Shown here one piece after another: positions 54,053 through 63,140 of a stretch of DNA of 64,000 nucleotides. The notes beneath the pieces were generated by a model. That model worked only from the letters and a program-made list of their open reading frames with translations. It searched no databases and was not told where the DNA came from. This DNA comes from Ferruginibacter paludis (GTDB lineage: Bacteria > Bacteroidota > Bacteroidia > Chitinophagales > Chitinophagaceae). The translations under genes and the position numbers were made by a program. The stretch is taken from NCBI RefSeq assembly GCF_030409685.1, contig NZ_JAUFQJ010000007.1:62001-126000 (forward strand), read 5' to 3'. The number at the start of each line of letters is the position of its first letter. Position 1 is the first letter of the stretch.

Positions 54053-55933
54053 CTAAGAATGAAGAGTTCGTTTGTCAGCGGCCGAAGACAGTGGAACAGG
54101 TGCAGGCTGTGTGTTTGAGGTATCTGTCAAAGATTGTATGAAATGAATAATGTCTTTCATTTCCCGCTTTGTTAAATTAAGAGAACCGGATGGTAGTGTC
54201 TGATTGGATATAGGTACGCCCAAACCTGCAGCACCTCCCTTATTGTAAAACAATAAAACTTCTTCCAACGTTTTTAAACTTCCGTTGTGCATATATGGTG
54301 CAGTAAGTGCAGCATTGCGCAGGCCTGGTACTTTGAAGCCATACATCTGATGTTGTCTTCCGGTCAATGCCCCGATGCCTTTATCTGCATCAAGTACCGG
54401 CTTGTTAAAATTGCTATTCTCCAGGATGCCTATCACTTCAAATTCAGATGAATTGTATAACGGCGGTAACAAGCCGCTAAACAAGGGTACAAAATGACAG
54501 CTGCCGCACCGGGCCTTGCCCATAAATAGATTGAACCCGTTTATTTCAGAAGCCGTCAGTTTTTTAGTATTGCCGGCAACGTATTGATCGAAATTTGAAT
54601 TGAATCCGGATAGTGAGCGTTCATAGTCTGCAATGGATTGTGCAATATGCCCCTGGGTGACCGGATTGTCTGCAGGAAAGGCTTTGGCAAACATGTATTG
54701 ATAAGTATTGCTTTGGTTCAGCAGAGAAATAATGTGCGGATAGTTACCATTTAATTCAGCCGGGTTTTTTATCACTGAACTAATTTGAGCTTCTAAAGTA
54801 CGTTCGCGGGAGTCGTGAAAAAAAGTGGTTTGCATGCAAACATTTATAAGCCCCGGCGCATTTCTTAACAGGGTTTTGCCGGGGTCGTCAAAAGAAATGC
54901 TTTTGGCAAGACCATCGGTAAATCCTTTTTCAGGGTTATGACAGGAGGCACAGGAACGTTGCAGATTGCCTGATAACAGCGGGTCGAAGAACAACTTTTT
55001 TCCTAAGTCTATCCTGGCAGATAACAAGGGGTCATTTTTATTATTTAAAAAGCCTGAAAAAGATGGTAAATCAAAAACAGATTTTTCGCTGATGTCAATG
55101 TACTGGTTGTAGGAGTTGTAAACTGTTTTTAATTCAGCGGCATAATCATCTATTAAAACACTTAATGGTTGATAATAAGTGGTGATAAACGCCAGCCGGT
55201 TAAACTTTACATTGTCGTTGTTACGCTGTATGTATTCAATGGCTTGTTGAAATAAGCTATCACTCTTTTTGCGCAACGGCAGACTTACCTGTTCATCAAA
55301 CATTTTCAGATTTTCTTTTACACTTGTAAGTGCCGTGATGGATTCGTTCAAATAATTTTTTTGAACGGGATTGTCATATTCGGTAAAACCCAGCACGGTA
55401 ATTTTAATGAGCTCGTATTTTATTGCGGCAAGTATTTCACCGTTGGGCGATCCGGAAATCCTTGTCACGGCTTCCGACAGGGAGGCAACTGATCTTGGCA
55501 GCCATGTAAGCTCATTTGTAAGTTTGTGCAGCGCTGCAGAGTCTGGTTTGTCACCGCTGAGCAATATGTTTTCAATAACCTGTAAACCGTGGGCGGGTTC
55601 AAATTCTCCGGGATCTTCTTCCTCCATTATGTCCGGGCCATTGAAAAGATTTGCTACGTGGGGATAATAGTAAGAGAGAACCCATTCTATTTTTTTATAA
55701 GCCAGCCTGCATTCCCTTAATTTTAGTTTGATGGCTTCCACACTGCGTTTTGTTGATTTACCACCAACACTGACTAAGCTATTCAATTCGGTTGTTCTGT
55801 TAAACAATTCATTCTTTTCAACCAAATAGTTTTCGGTTATTTTTTTTGCTGATTCATTTTGTTTTGTTTGAAAACCGGCTGTTATTACCAGCAATGCAGC
55901 AATAGAGAAAAAGACGATTAATTTGGTTTTCAT
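54053..55933 (-). CDS. Di-haem cytochrome c peroxidase, paralogue with imelysin-like N-terminal domain
   Basis: 626 residues; signal peptide MKTKLIVFFSIAALLVITAGF. An N-terminal helical domain (about 30-300) carries GLQVIE at 116-121, resembling the imelysin GxHxxE pattern. The C-terminal peroxidase domain has haem sites CASCH (328-332) and CGSCH (476-480), plus TAPYMHNGSLKT. It is related over its whole length to the protein at 21333 and, like it, is divergent from a PA14/T9SS-tail gene (56270). It would act in the periplasm on peroxide or on a partner protein. Confidence 0.85.
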   Translation of the reverse strand: MKTKLIVFFSIAALLVITAGFQTKQNESAKKITENYLVEKNELFNRTTELNSLVSVGGKSTKRSVEAIKLKLRECRLAYKKIEWVLSYYYPHVANLFNGPDIMEEEDPGEFEPAHGLQVIENILLSGDKPDSAALHKLTNELTWLPRSVASLSEAVTRISGSPNGEILAAIKYELIKITVLGFTEYDNPVQKNYLNESITALTSVKENLKMFDEQVSLPLRKKSDSLFQQAIEYIQRNNDNVKFNRLAFITTYYQPLSVLIDDYAAELKTVYNSYNQYIDISEKSVFDLPSFSGFLNNKNDPLLSARIDLGKKLFFDPLLSGNLQRSCASCHNPEKGFTDGLAKSISFDDPGKTLLRNAPGLINVCMQTTFFHDSRERTLEAQISSVIKNPAELNGNYPHIISLLNQSNTYQYMFAKAFPADNPVTQGHIAQSIADYERSLSGFNSNFDQYVAGNTKKLTASEINGFNLFMGKARCGSCHFVPLFSGLLPPLYNSSEFEVIGILENSNFNKPVLDADKGIGALTGRQHQMYGFKVPGLRNAALTAPYMHNGSLKTLEEVLLFYNKGGAAGLGVPISNQTLPSGSLNLTKREMKDIIHFIQSLTDTSNTQPAPVPLSSAADKRTLHS

Positions 55934-56190
55934 TTTTTTTAAATCAGTAAGTCTATAAAAATAGAGTGTTTTATCAGGGATAGCCCAGATCGAATGCTGT
56001 GTGATAATTAAATTTTGAAAGCTTTTATTGCTAAGACTTTGTTTTAAAAAGCCTTCAATACTATAGCAGTCGATTATAAAATCCTGAAGCCATAACTATT
56101 TGTCAAAATAAAATTGAAATTTTTAACCAGCAACTTTAACCGGTCTCAAAATACTTTAAGGCCGCCGTTTTAAATCGAATTGGTAAGGAC

Positions 56191-56218
56191 ATAACTATTA
56201 CTTAACCTTTTGATAAGA
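56191..56218 (+). promoter_or_regulatory. Short 11-bp-phased hexamer repeat before the PA14-tail gene
   Basis: ATAACT (56191), TTAACC (56202) and ATAAGA (56213) are offset by 11 bp and keep T at position 2 and A at position 4. The middle unit sits inside CTTAACCT. Weaker than the arrays at 23457 and 30250 but before a gene of the same module family. Confidence 0.35.
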
Positions 56219-56249
56219 TTGCTCAAAGAGGTGGCACAATTGATGACAT

Positions 56250-56257
56250 TATTTTTG
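56250..56257 (+). promoter_or_regulatory. -7 box (TATTTTTG)
   Basis: Exact TAnnTTTG match ending 12 bp before the ATG at 56270; it would give an almost leaderless transcript. Confidence 0.4.
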
Positions 56258-56269
56258 TAAAAATACTTT

Positions 56270-57469
56270 ATGAGAAAAAATTTACTTTTTATACAGATAC
56301 CGGTATCATATTTTATCTTTTCATTTATTTCAATTGGTACTTCAGGTCAGTCCAGCAATAGTCCTTCCTGCAACGTTAATAATAAGTTACCGGTCGTAAC
56401 AATTACCAGTCCCGTTACAGGTACTTCTTTTAATGCCGGCGCCACCATCACCATTACCGCAGCTGCATCAGACTCTGACGGCACAGTATCTAAAGTAACA
56501 TTTTTTGAACACGGCAATAAACTGGGGGAGGATTCCAATGCGCCATATACTTATACCAGGCCTTATGTGGAGGGAGGCAATTATAGTTTAACGGCAACAG
56601 TTACCGACAACCTTGGTGCCACAACCTGTTCTGGTATCGTGCTGATAAATCTCACAACGTGTACCGGGAGCGGCAGCATTTCTGCGGAAGGTTTTTCTAA
56701 CACCAAAGGTTTAATCGTGGGCGATGTGATGAACAATCCCGCCTTCCCGGATAGACCGGATGTGCTGGAATCTCTTAGCGCATTTGAATACGGACCCAAT
56801 CTCGGCGATCAGTATGCGGCAAGGGTGAGAGGCTATATTTGTGCGCCACAAACCGGTTATTATAATTTCTATATTTCCGGTGATGACCAGGTAGGATTGT
56901 GGTTAAGTACAGACGACAATCCCGCCAATAAACAACTGATTGCTTATGCAGAATCCTGGACGGAGCCCATGCAATGGAACAAATTTGCAAAACAAAAATC
57001 AGCACCGGTAATGTTAGTCAAGGGTGGGCGTTACTATATTGAAACACTCCATAAGGAATATGTCGGTCCGGATCATCTTGGCGTTGCCTGGACACTTCCT
57101 GGCGGCCAATTTGAGGCGCCCATTCAGGGAAAGTATTTATCGCCCTGGGTAAGCACAGCGACTGCACAACCACATCGCATCGGCAATTTCAACCAGGTTA
57201 TGATTACTACTATTGGTGTAAATAAGCCCTTGCAGGTTATTGCAGCGCAAAACCCTGCCCGCAATTATTTCAGCATTTCCATCAACAGTAGTGATAACAA
57301 TTTGCTTTCAATAATTGTAACAGACGTTGCCGGCAGAATAATGGAAACAAAAGAAGGAATTGCTGCTAACGGAACAATACAATTTGGCGCAAAATTAGGT
57401 GCAGGTATTTATTTTATAGAAGTAAGACAGGGTAGCCAAATTCAAAAACTCAAACTTGTCAAACAGTAA
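56270..57469 (+). CDS. Secreted Big_9 + PA14-like protein with Por-secretion tail (stand-alone module)
   Basis: 399 residues. N-terminal signal peptide (LLFIQIPVSYFIFSFISIGTSG), Big_9-like domain (about 38-130; VVTITSPVTGTSFNAGATIT), PA14-like domain (about 132-300; GSISAEGFSN, YNFYISGDDQVGLWLSTDDN, RYYIETLHKEYVGPDHLGV) and a T9SS tail (last ~85 residues, FSISINSSDNN... to LVKQ). The same three-part block ends the three giants at 6967, 23703 and 30346, but here it has no enzyme attached. It probably sits on the cell surface and binds a carbohydrate or protein. It is divergent from the second peroxidase gene. Confidence 0.85.
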   Translation: MRKNLLFIQIPVSYFIFSFISIGTSGQSSNSPSCNVNNKLPVVTITSPVTGTSFNAGATITITAAASDSDGTVSKVTFFEHGNKLGEDSNAPYTYTRPYVEGGNYSLTATVTDNLGATTCSGIVLINLTTCTGSGSISAEGFSNTKGLIVGDVMNNPAFPDRPDVLESLSAFEYGPNLGDQYAARVRGYICAPQTGYYNFYISGDDQVGLWLSTDDNPANKQLIAYAESWTEPMQWNKFAKQKSAPVMLVKGGRYYIETLHKEYVGPDHLGVAWTLPGGQFEAPIQGKYLSPWVSTATAQPHRIGNFNQVMITTIGVNKPLQVIAAQNPARNYFSISINSSDNNLLSIIVTDVAGRIMETKEGIAANGTIQFGAKLGAGIYFIEVRQGSQIQKLKLVKQ

Positions 57470-57502
57470 AAAAAACGATGTTATTAGTGTAGGTTAGTAC
57501 AG

Positions 57503-57531
57503 ATCGCCTTAATTATTTAAGGCGATTTTTT
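57503..57531 (+). terminator. Rho-independent terminator after the PA14-tail gene
   Basis: ATCGCCTTAA and TTAAGGCGAT form a perfect 10-bp stem around four bases, followed by a T run. It lies 34 bp after the stop codon. Confidence 0.85.
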
Positions 57532-57590
57532 ATAGGGAATATCTTTTTCCAAAGATGCCTGTGCGTTTTTCCTGACCTTCTCTAAAATTT

Positions 57591-58649
57591 ATGAACTCAA
57601 TGCAATATAAAATTCCACCGGCTTTTGCTGCAGACAGGTTGCCCGCATTAGACGGCATCCGGGCTGTTTCCATCAGCCTGGTGCTGTTCTCCCATTTGTC
57701 AAATGCTTTTAAAGTAAATCAACAAACACATTTCATAATAGAACAAGCAGGGGTTTTGGGAGTGCATATTTTTTTTGTGATCAGTGGTTTTTTAATTACC
57801 ACTTTACTGCTAAAAGAAAAGATTCATACCGGCAACATTTCCCTGAAAAATTTTTATATCAGGCGGGCATTGAGAATTTTTCCCGTGGCGTTTCTTTACC
57901 TTTTCTGCATGCTGCTTTTGAATGCCCTGCTGCACCTGAACATACCTTTAAAATGTTTTCTTGGTGCAGCTTTTTTTATGGGCAACCTGGCTTATTTCCA
58001 GGGCAACTGGTATACCGCTCACTACTGGTCGCTGTCAATTGAAGAACAATATTACCTGGTGTTTCCCTTACTGCTTAAAAAATTTACAAACAGCATAGAT
58101 TGGTTACTAATTATCGCCATTTTTGGGATTGTTTTTTTTAGAGCGCTCGCCTATAGCGGCCATTTTCCTGAATGGCCATTTTTAAAATTAACTGGCTTAT
58201 TGATTTATCAGAGCGATGGGGTTTTAATGGGATCGCTGCTTGCGGTGGCAGCTTTTAAAAACTGGTTACCAATTACTTTTTTTCAGAAGTATGGTGTGTA
58301 CATAACTTTAATACTTCCATTTTTTATCTGGCCTTTTTATTCAAACAGGATTGGTATTGACGCTTTGAATCCGGCGATAGCAACATTGATGATAGCCCTG
58401 TTATTGCATAGTGTCATCATTGCTGAACAGACCATGTTGTTTCGCTTATTGAATAACAAATATGCAATACTGGTGGGTAAATTGTCTTTTAGTCTTTATA
58501 TCTGGCAACAATTGTTGACAGGCATTGACGGAAAATTGGGCAGGTTCGCACAATTTCCCCAGAACCTTTTATTGATTGCGCTGCTTGCCTGGAGCTCATA
58601 CTATTTTTTTGAAAGAAGATTTTTACGAGTAAAAAATAAATTCCACTAA
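57591..58649 (+). CDS. Acyltransferase 3 family (OafA-like) membrane protein
   Basis: 352 residues with ten or so membrane segments. Family signatures: RLPALDGIRAVSISLVLFSHL (about residues 15-35, containing the conserved His), FFVISGFLITTLL, NFYIRRALRIFPV and YWSLSIEEQYYLVFP. Such enzymes transfer acyl groups (often acetyl) to sugars of exopolysaccharide or O-antigen. It opens the second polysaccharide block and is followed by a gap, so it may be monocistronic. Confidence 0.92.
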   Translation: MNSMQYKIPPAFAADRLPALDGIRAVSISLVLFSHLSNAFKVNQQTHFIIEQAGVLGVHIFFVISGFLITTLLLKEKIHTGNISLKNFYIRRALRIFPVAFLYLFCMLLLNALLHLNIPLKCFLGAAFFMGNLAYFQGNWYTAHYWSLSIEEQYYLVFPLLLKKFTNSIDWLLIIAIFGIVFFRALAYSGHFPEWPFLKLTGLLIYQSDGVLMGSLLAVAAFKNWLPITFFQKYGVYITLILPFFIWPFYSNRIGIDALNPAIATLMIALLLHSVIIAEQTMLFRLLNNKYAILVGKLSFSLYIWQQLLTGIDGKLGRFAQFPQNLLLIALLAWSSYYFFERRFLRVKNKFH

Positions 58650-59116
58650 TGTTGTTTATCCTTTAATGTCCAACAGCCCACATGATACAATTCAATCTGC
58701 ATGACCTATTTACCGTGATAAACATCACGAAGGCTGTAAATAGATTCTACATTTTTTACTTTTTAAAGGGAATCAGCATATTTTATAAAAATTATGGTTA
58801 AAGTGGGTTGATTTTCATATGTACATTGTTTAATCATAACTTAAACTGCAATGTTCAAGAGGGTGAACAAAATCAGATATATTTACTATGGTTTTTTCAT
58901 AGCATACAGAGTTTAAGGCGGGTTGGATTTTTATCCGGTCCTCTTGATTTTGGCAGCAATGCTACATCTTCAAGGGTAGTAATTTCTTCAGGTTAAATTA
59001 ACACAAGGATAATATTTTGATAAAGGGCTGCATCCCTGAATCGTTGTTCTTTCATATACATTTGAATATTATAAAAAATCTTTTCCTTTTATCACCGTAC
59101 AGTTAATACCATTGTG
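58650..59116 (+). other. 467-bp gap with a GTGA-N6-TCAC palindrome
   Basis: No gene called. CGTGATAAACATCACG at 58714-58729 is a perfect 6-bp inverted repeat with the GTGA-N6-TCAC core of Crp-type operators. A short frame at 58808-58996 looks random. Confidence 0.4.
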
Positions 59117-59881
59117 ATGTTTTACCTGAATTATCTTCTTGTATTTTTTTGTGTGCTAAAGCAATATCCTGATCAGCAAATGTCGCCGGTGAAAGGCTAT
59201 ACGCTTGTGTGGAGTGATGAATTTACAGGAAGGCAGCTCAATCTGAAGAAATGGAATCACCGTGGTGTAGGTAAAAGAGACGAATCATACATTACGGAGC
59301 AGTCAACAAAACTGGACGGAAAAGGCCACCTGGTAATGGAAGTAAAAACCAGTACCGATTCGGTACTGACAGGGATGATCTCCACCGAAAATACTTTTAA
59401 AATAAAGTATGGTTATTTTGAATGCAGGGCAAAGTTCGCCAATACCCCCGGAACAATTTCCGCCTTTTGGTTGCAGTCACCTACCATTACAGCACCGGGC
59501 AGCACACCGGATAAAAATGGCGCCGAACTGGATATTTTTGAATATTTTCCGCACTTGAACAGGGATCATGTTGCTCATACCATACACTACGGCGGCTATG
59601 GGGCAGGGCATAAAGTTGGTGGACCAGAATGGGGAACACTGTCGAAAACTGCAGATGATTTTCATACCATTGGCCTGGAGTGGACCGATACCAGTTACAC
59701 AACGTATGTGGATGGCCAAAAAACTTTTTCCGGCAATCAATTGATTTCTCATGTACCTGAATTTATTGTTTTGAGCCTTGGGGTAAATCAACAGGCAGCA
59801 GGGCCGTTAAGCATAAAAAGTTTGCCCGATCATTTTATTGTTGATTATGTAAGGGTTTATACCAGGAGACCCTCAAAATAA
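59117..59881 (+). CDS. GH16-family glycoside hydrolase (beta-glucanase-like)
   Basis: 254 residues from the ATG at 59117 (a GTG one codon upstream is equally open). A short hydrophobic N-terminus (FYLNYLLVFFCVLKQYP) suggests secretion. The jelly-roll fold opens with YTLVWSDEFTGRQL; the catalytic ELDIFE places nucleophile Glu137, Asp139 and acid/base Glu142. TIGLEWTDTSYTTYVDG and VDYVRVYTR close the fold. It hydrolyses or transglycosylates beta-1,3 or beta-1,4 glucan or galactan; exact specificity unknown. Located between surface-polysaccharide genes, it may trim or remodel the exported glycan. Confidence 0.92.
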   Translation: MFYLNYLLVFFCVLKQYPDQQMSPVKGYTLVWSDEFTGRQLNLKKWNHRGVGKRDESYITEQSTKLDGKGHLVMEVKTSTDSVLTGMISTENTFKIKYGYFECRAKFANTPGTISAFWLQSPTITAPGSTPDKNGAELDIFEYFPHLNRDHVAHTIHYGGYGAGHKVGGPEWGTLSKTADDFHTIGLEWTDTSYTTYVDGQKTFSGNQLISHVPEFIVLSLGVNQQAAGPLSIKSLPDHFIVDYVRVYTRRPSK

Positions 59882-59927
59882 TTACTGCACTATATTGCAA
59901 CAAGCAATTGTATCCCTCATGGAATAA

Positions 59928-61028
59928 ATGGGCATGAAAAATTTGTTACGCAAAATATATGTTCACATTACCATCGTTCCATTTTACTGGTATTACAGAT
60001 TTTTTTTTAACCCGAAAGCAGGGAAAAAAAATATTTTGCTTGACTTAAAAGAAAATCATTTTAAGCGATACCTGTACCTGCTGATAAAATTTTTGCACCT
60101 GCAAGGATATACCATTTACATAAATAGAAATTTTAATTTACTCTACGAATTAAAAAAAGAAAATTGTGTCTCATTTTTATTTGATGAAAAGATAGTAAAT
60201 CTCGGCGTGCCTCCTTCACAAACTGAACTCATAAACCTGAACGACCAGGTACTTTCTGCGGATTATTTTTCCTCAACCTCAACAGAAAAAAATCAATCGC
60301 CAGAGAATGTTTGTTTTATTCCAATGGCACAACATCCGCTGATGTATCACGCAGGTTGGTGGAATGTTCCATTAGAAAATGTTAAAAGGAAAAGATCCCT
60401 TTTTATGGCCGGCAATTTTGATGAGCAGATATATGATACGATTAAAACGGATGATCTTTTTAGTGTACTGTCAAGAACAGATGTATATTCATTTTTGAAC
60501 AGGAAAAAACTGTTGTTGCCAATTAAAAGTATGAATGATCTCCATCATTTTTTTACTGCTAATAATGATAACCAAATATTATTGCTCGATAGGCTTCAGA
60601 TGGATGTTCCGATGAATGAACTCAGGGATTGGCTTTCGAAATTTGATTTTTTCTTTGCATTGCCTGGCATTACAATTCCCTTTAGCCATAATATTATTGA
60701 AGCGATGTCGGCAGGGTGTATTCCATTCATACAATGGTCTTATGCTGACATGTTTATGCCTCCGCTTTGTGATGGAAAGCAGGTAATTACTTTTGACAAT
60801 TCCGATGATCTTGAAAACAAAATTGACTACCTGTTCAGTCTGGCTCCTGATGAAATTGAATTGCTCAGAAAAGGTGTGAACGAATACTATAATAATTTTT
60901 TGATTCCTTCCAGTGTAGTAGCTTCCATGGAAGCATGTGGTTTCAATAAAATTTATTTGCAAGCCGAAAGTCACAGCGTAACACTGCTGAGAAACAACGT
61001 TATTAAAGAGAACGCTTTAAAAAAATAA
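59928..61028 (+). CDS. Exostosin/GT-B-like glycosyltransferase
   Basis: 366 residues. The N-terminus (KNLLRKIYVHITIVPFYWYYRFFF) is membrane-leaning, then a Rossmann-like domain. The C-terminal half resembles exostosin/GT-B transferases: FFALPGITIPFSHNIIEAMSAGCIPF (a donor-binding motif), followed by CDGKQVITFDNSDDLENKI. ATG at 59934 is a second possible start. It follows the GH16 gene by 46 bp on the same strand. It probably adds a sugar during polysaccharide synthesis; donor unknown. Confidence 0.7.
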   Translation: MGMKNLLRKIYVHITIVPFYWYYRFFFNPKAGKKNILLDLKENHFKRYLYLLIKFLHLQGYTIYINRNFNLLYELKKENCVSFLFDEKIVNLGVPPSQTELINLNDQVLSADYFSSTSTEKNQSPENVCFIPMAQHPLMYHAGWWNVPLENVKRKRSLFMAGNFDEQIYDTIKTDDLFSVLSRTDVYSFLNRKKLLLPIKSMNDLHHFFTANNDNQILLLDRLQMDVPMNELRDWLSKFDFFFALPGITIPFSHNIIEAMSAGCIPFIQWSYADMFMPPLCDGKQVITFDNSDDLENKIDYLFSLAPDEIELLRKGVNEYYNNFLIPSSVVASMEACGFNKIYLQAESHSVTLLRNNVIKENALKK

Positions 61029-61091
61029 ATCTTGCAGCTGCTGAAAGGACCACAACTTTTCTTATGAAAGGACTGGAAACTTGACTTCAAT

Positions 61092-62042
61092 TTACTCAAC
61101 AATTTTATAGTCAGTCGCAAAAGATTTTTTTAACAGTGCTATTCCTTCTGTTGGTAATTTGCGGCAGTATTGCAATAGGTTTTGCATTCCGCCAACAAAG
61201 GGAAATACCAACAGACTAATACTGAATTTACCCCATTGTTTCCGGCGAAAACTATTAAAAATGCGAATTTTATAGTACCTGGTTCTGTATTTTTTTATCC
61301 AGTTTTTTTTATCCGGTTGGTCGCTTTCTTTAAGCTTTTCGATTCTTCTCAGGCAAGCTGCTTCTATCGTGGCATAGTGCGCCATGGTAGTTAGGCCTTC
61401 TTTACCCATGGTTGAAATACCACCCTCGTGGATGCGGTAATAATACAAAGGATGATCAATAAAAAAAATATCGCCCTCTTCTTCCAGCAAATAATACAAA
61501 TCCTGGTCGATGGCCTTATCAATTTGTTTGGGATAAGATATGCCCCTGGTATGTTGGTAACAAGTCTTTTTAAAAGTTGCGAAATGATGAACCCTGCCGT
61601 CATTTAACAACAGGTAAGGGGTATAGGGTGGTAGCGCTTTGACATATTCCGCAATCCTGATGATGCTTAATGCCTGGTCGCAAACATAATGATTGGAGTG
61701 TATGATACTACAGGCCGGTTGTTGGGTATGTGCCTCCACCATTGTTCTGATGGCGTCCGGATGTAGTCTGTCATCAGGGTCCAGGAAGCCCGCCAGTTCT
61801 CCGGCAGCTTTTTCAATGCATTTTCTTTTTGTAAAAGCGCAGCCCCTGTTTTTTCCGTTTCTGAAAACTTTAATTCTTGCCTCATTTTTAAAAGCGTTCA
61901 CAACAGTTTCAAATTCATCTGTTGAACCATCGTCCACCAATACAATCTCCCAGTTGGTATGACTTTGACTCAACACGCTGGTAATAGACTGCTCCAAAAA
62001 ACGTGCGTTGTTATAATGCGCCATTAACACCGAAAAAAGCAT
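61092..62042 (-). CDS. GT2-family glycosyltransferase
   Basis: 316 residues. GT-A signatures: SVLMAHYNNARFLEQSI at the start, LVDDGSTDE near residue 36, a FLDPDDRLHPD metal motif near 90, and a C-terminal basic region without a clear membrane helix. Convergent with the previous gene and divergent from the next, so separately expressed. A standard polysaccharide-chain transferase; sugar unknown. Confidence 0.9.
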   Translation of the reverse strand: MLFSVLMAHYNNARFLEQSITSVLSQSHTNWEIVLVDDGSTDEFETVVNAFKNEARIKVFRNGKNRGCAFTKRKCIEKAAGELAGFLDPDDRLHPDAIRTMVEAHTQQPACSIIHSNHYVCDQALSIIRIAEYVKALPPYTPYLLLNDGRVHHFATFKKTCYQHTRGISYPKQIDKAIDQDLYYLLEEEGDIFFIDHPLYYYRIHEGGISTMGKEGLTTMAHYATIEAACLRRIEKLKESDQPDKKNWIKKYRTRYYKIRIFNSFRRKQWGKFSISLLVFPFVGGMQNLLQYCRKLPTEGIALLKKSFATDYKIVE

Positions 62043-62159
62043 AAAAGATAATAATTTGTTTGTTTTGGATTGGAGTAATTGCGCCTAATTTTATCACTGA
62101 AAAGCAAATCTATCCTTTCTGCGGACAGGGCATTTCATTTGTAAAAACTTAACTTAAAA

Positions 62160-63140
62160 ATGATAAAGCAGCCATTGGTTTATTGCATTGTGGTAACCTA
62201 TAATGCCATGCGATGGATTGATAAATGTCTTCAAAGTCTTACAACAAGTTCGCACCGTCCGCAGGTTATTGTTGTAGATAATGGTTCCAAAGATTTAACC
62301 TTGTCTTTTATCCGGGATTATTATCCGATGGTCCATATAATTGAAGGGAAAAAGAATTTGGGCTTCGGCCAGGGCAACAATATCGGGTTAAAAATAGCGC
62401 TTGAAGATAAGGCAGACCATATTTTGCTGCTAAACCAGGATGCGAGAGTGGAGAAGGAAACTATTGCCAGCCTGGTAAAAGCCCAGTCGGATAATCCGCA
62501 GTTTGGTATTTTAAGTCCGTTGCATTTGAACGGTGGGGGCAGCGGTTTTGATGTTTATTTCTATGATTACCTGGTGCGGTCCGGTATATTGGACTGGCAG
62601 TTAACCGGCTTGCTGAATAATACACAGGAACATACCATTATAGATACCCCCTTTGTTAATGCGGCTGCCTGGCTCATCAGCAGAGACTGCCTGGAAAAAA
62701 CAGGTGGATTTGACCCGGTTTTTATTCATTATGGGGAGGATGATCATTATGCAAACAGGGCCATTTTTAAGGGGTTTAAAATAGGCGTACTCAACACTGC
62801 CAGAATTTATCACGACCGGGAAAGACTTCCGGCCGATACAAGGCTGCCAGTACGCGATCAGATAAAAAAAGACTGGATTATTTTTTTAAACCAGGCTTGC
62901 GATATCAGGCGGCAGCATTATCGACATCTTGTGCTAAGGAGGTTGGCCAGGTATTCCCTTTTTACCATTGCCAAACTGGTAACCTTTAATACAGAAGGTG
63001 TCTTGTACAATTTTGTGATGGCGAAAAAAATTCTGTTTTCGTTTGCGAAAATAAAAAGAAGCAGGCAGGTGTCAGCCTGCGATCCATTACCTCATCTGCA
63101 GTTGAACAAAGTAAGCGATTCTTTTATTTGTAAGCCTTAA
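62160..63140 (+). CDS. GT2-family glycosyltransferase (rhamnosyltransferase-like)
   Basis: 326 residues. IVVTYNAMRWIDKCLQSL, VVDNGSKD, LLLNQDARVE (metal motif) and the FIHYGEDDHYANRAI segment (ED[DE]xxR-type) are characteristic of WbbL-like rhamnosyltransferases, though the sugar is not certain. The C-terminal 80 residues are basic and aromatic. It ends 17 bp inside the convergent FkbM-type gene, so the two stop codons overlap. Confidence 0.88.
   Translation: MIKQPLVYCIVVTYNAMRWIDKCLQSLTTSSHRPQVIVVDNGSKDLTLSFIRDYYPMVHIIEGKKNLGFGQGNNIGLKIALEDKADHILLLNQDARVEKETIASLVKAQSDNPQFGILSPLHLNGGGSGFDVYFYDYLVRSGILDWQLTGLLNNTQEHTIIDTPFVNAAAWLISRDCLEKTGGFDPVFIHYGEDDHYANRAIFKGFKIGVLNTARIYHDRERLPADTRLPVRDQIKKDWIIFLNQACDIRRQHYRHLVLRRLARYSLFTIAKLVTFNTEGVLYNFVMAKKILFSFAKIKRSRQVSACDPLPHLQLNKVSDSFICKP

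Larger units (their letters stand above)
55934..56269 (+). other. Divergent control region between second peroxidase and PA14-tail gene
   Basis: No gene in 336 bp. It holds ATAACT/TTAACC/ATAAGA at 11-bp spacing (56191-56218) and a perfect TATTTTTG box at 56250-56257, very close to the ATG at 56270. Confidence 0.5.

Noticed and set aside
58808..58996. 62-codon frame in the gap before the GH16 gene
   Set aside because: Composition looks random; no motif or start signal.
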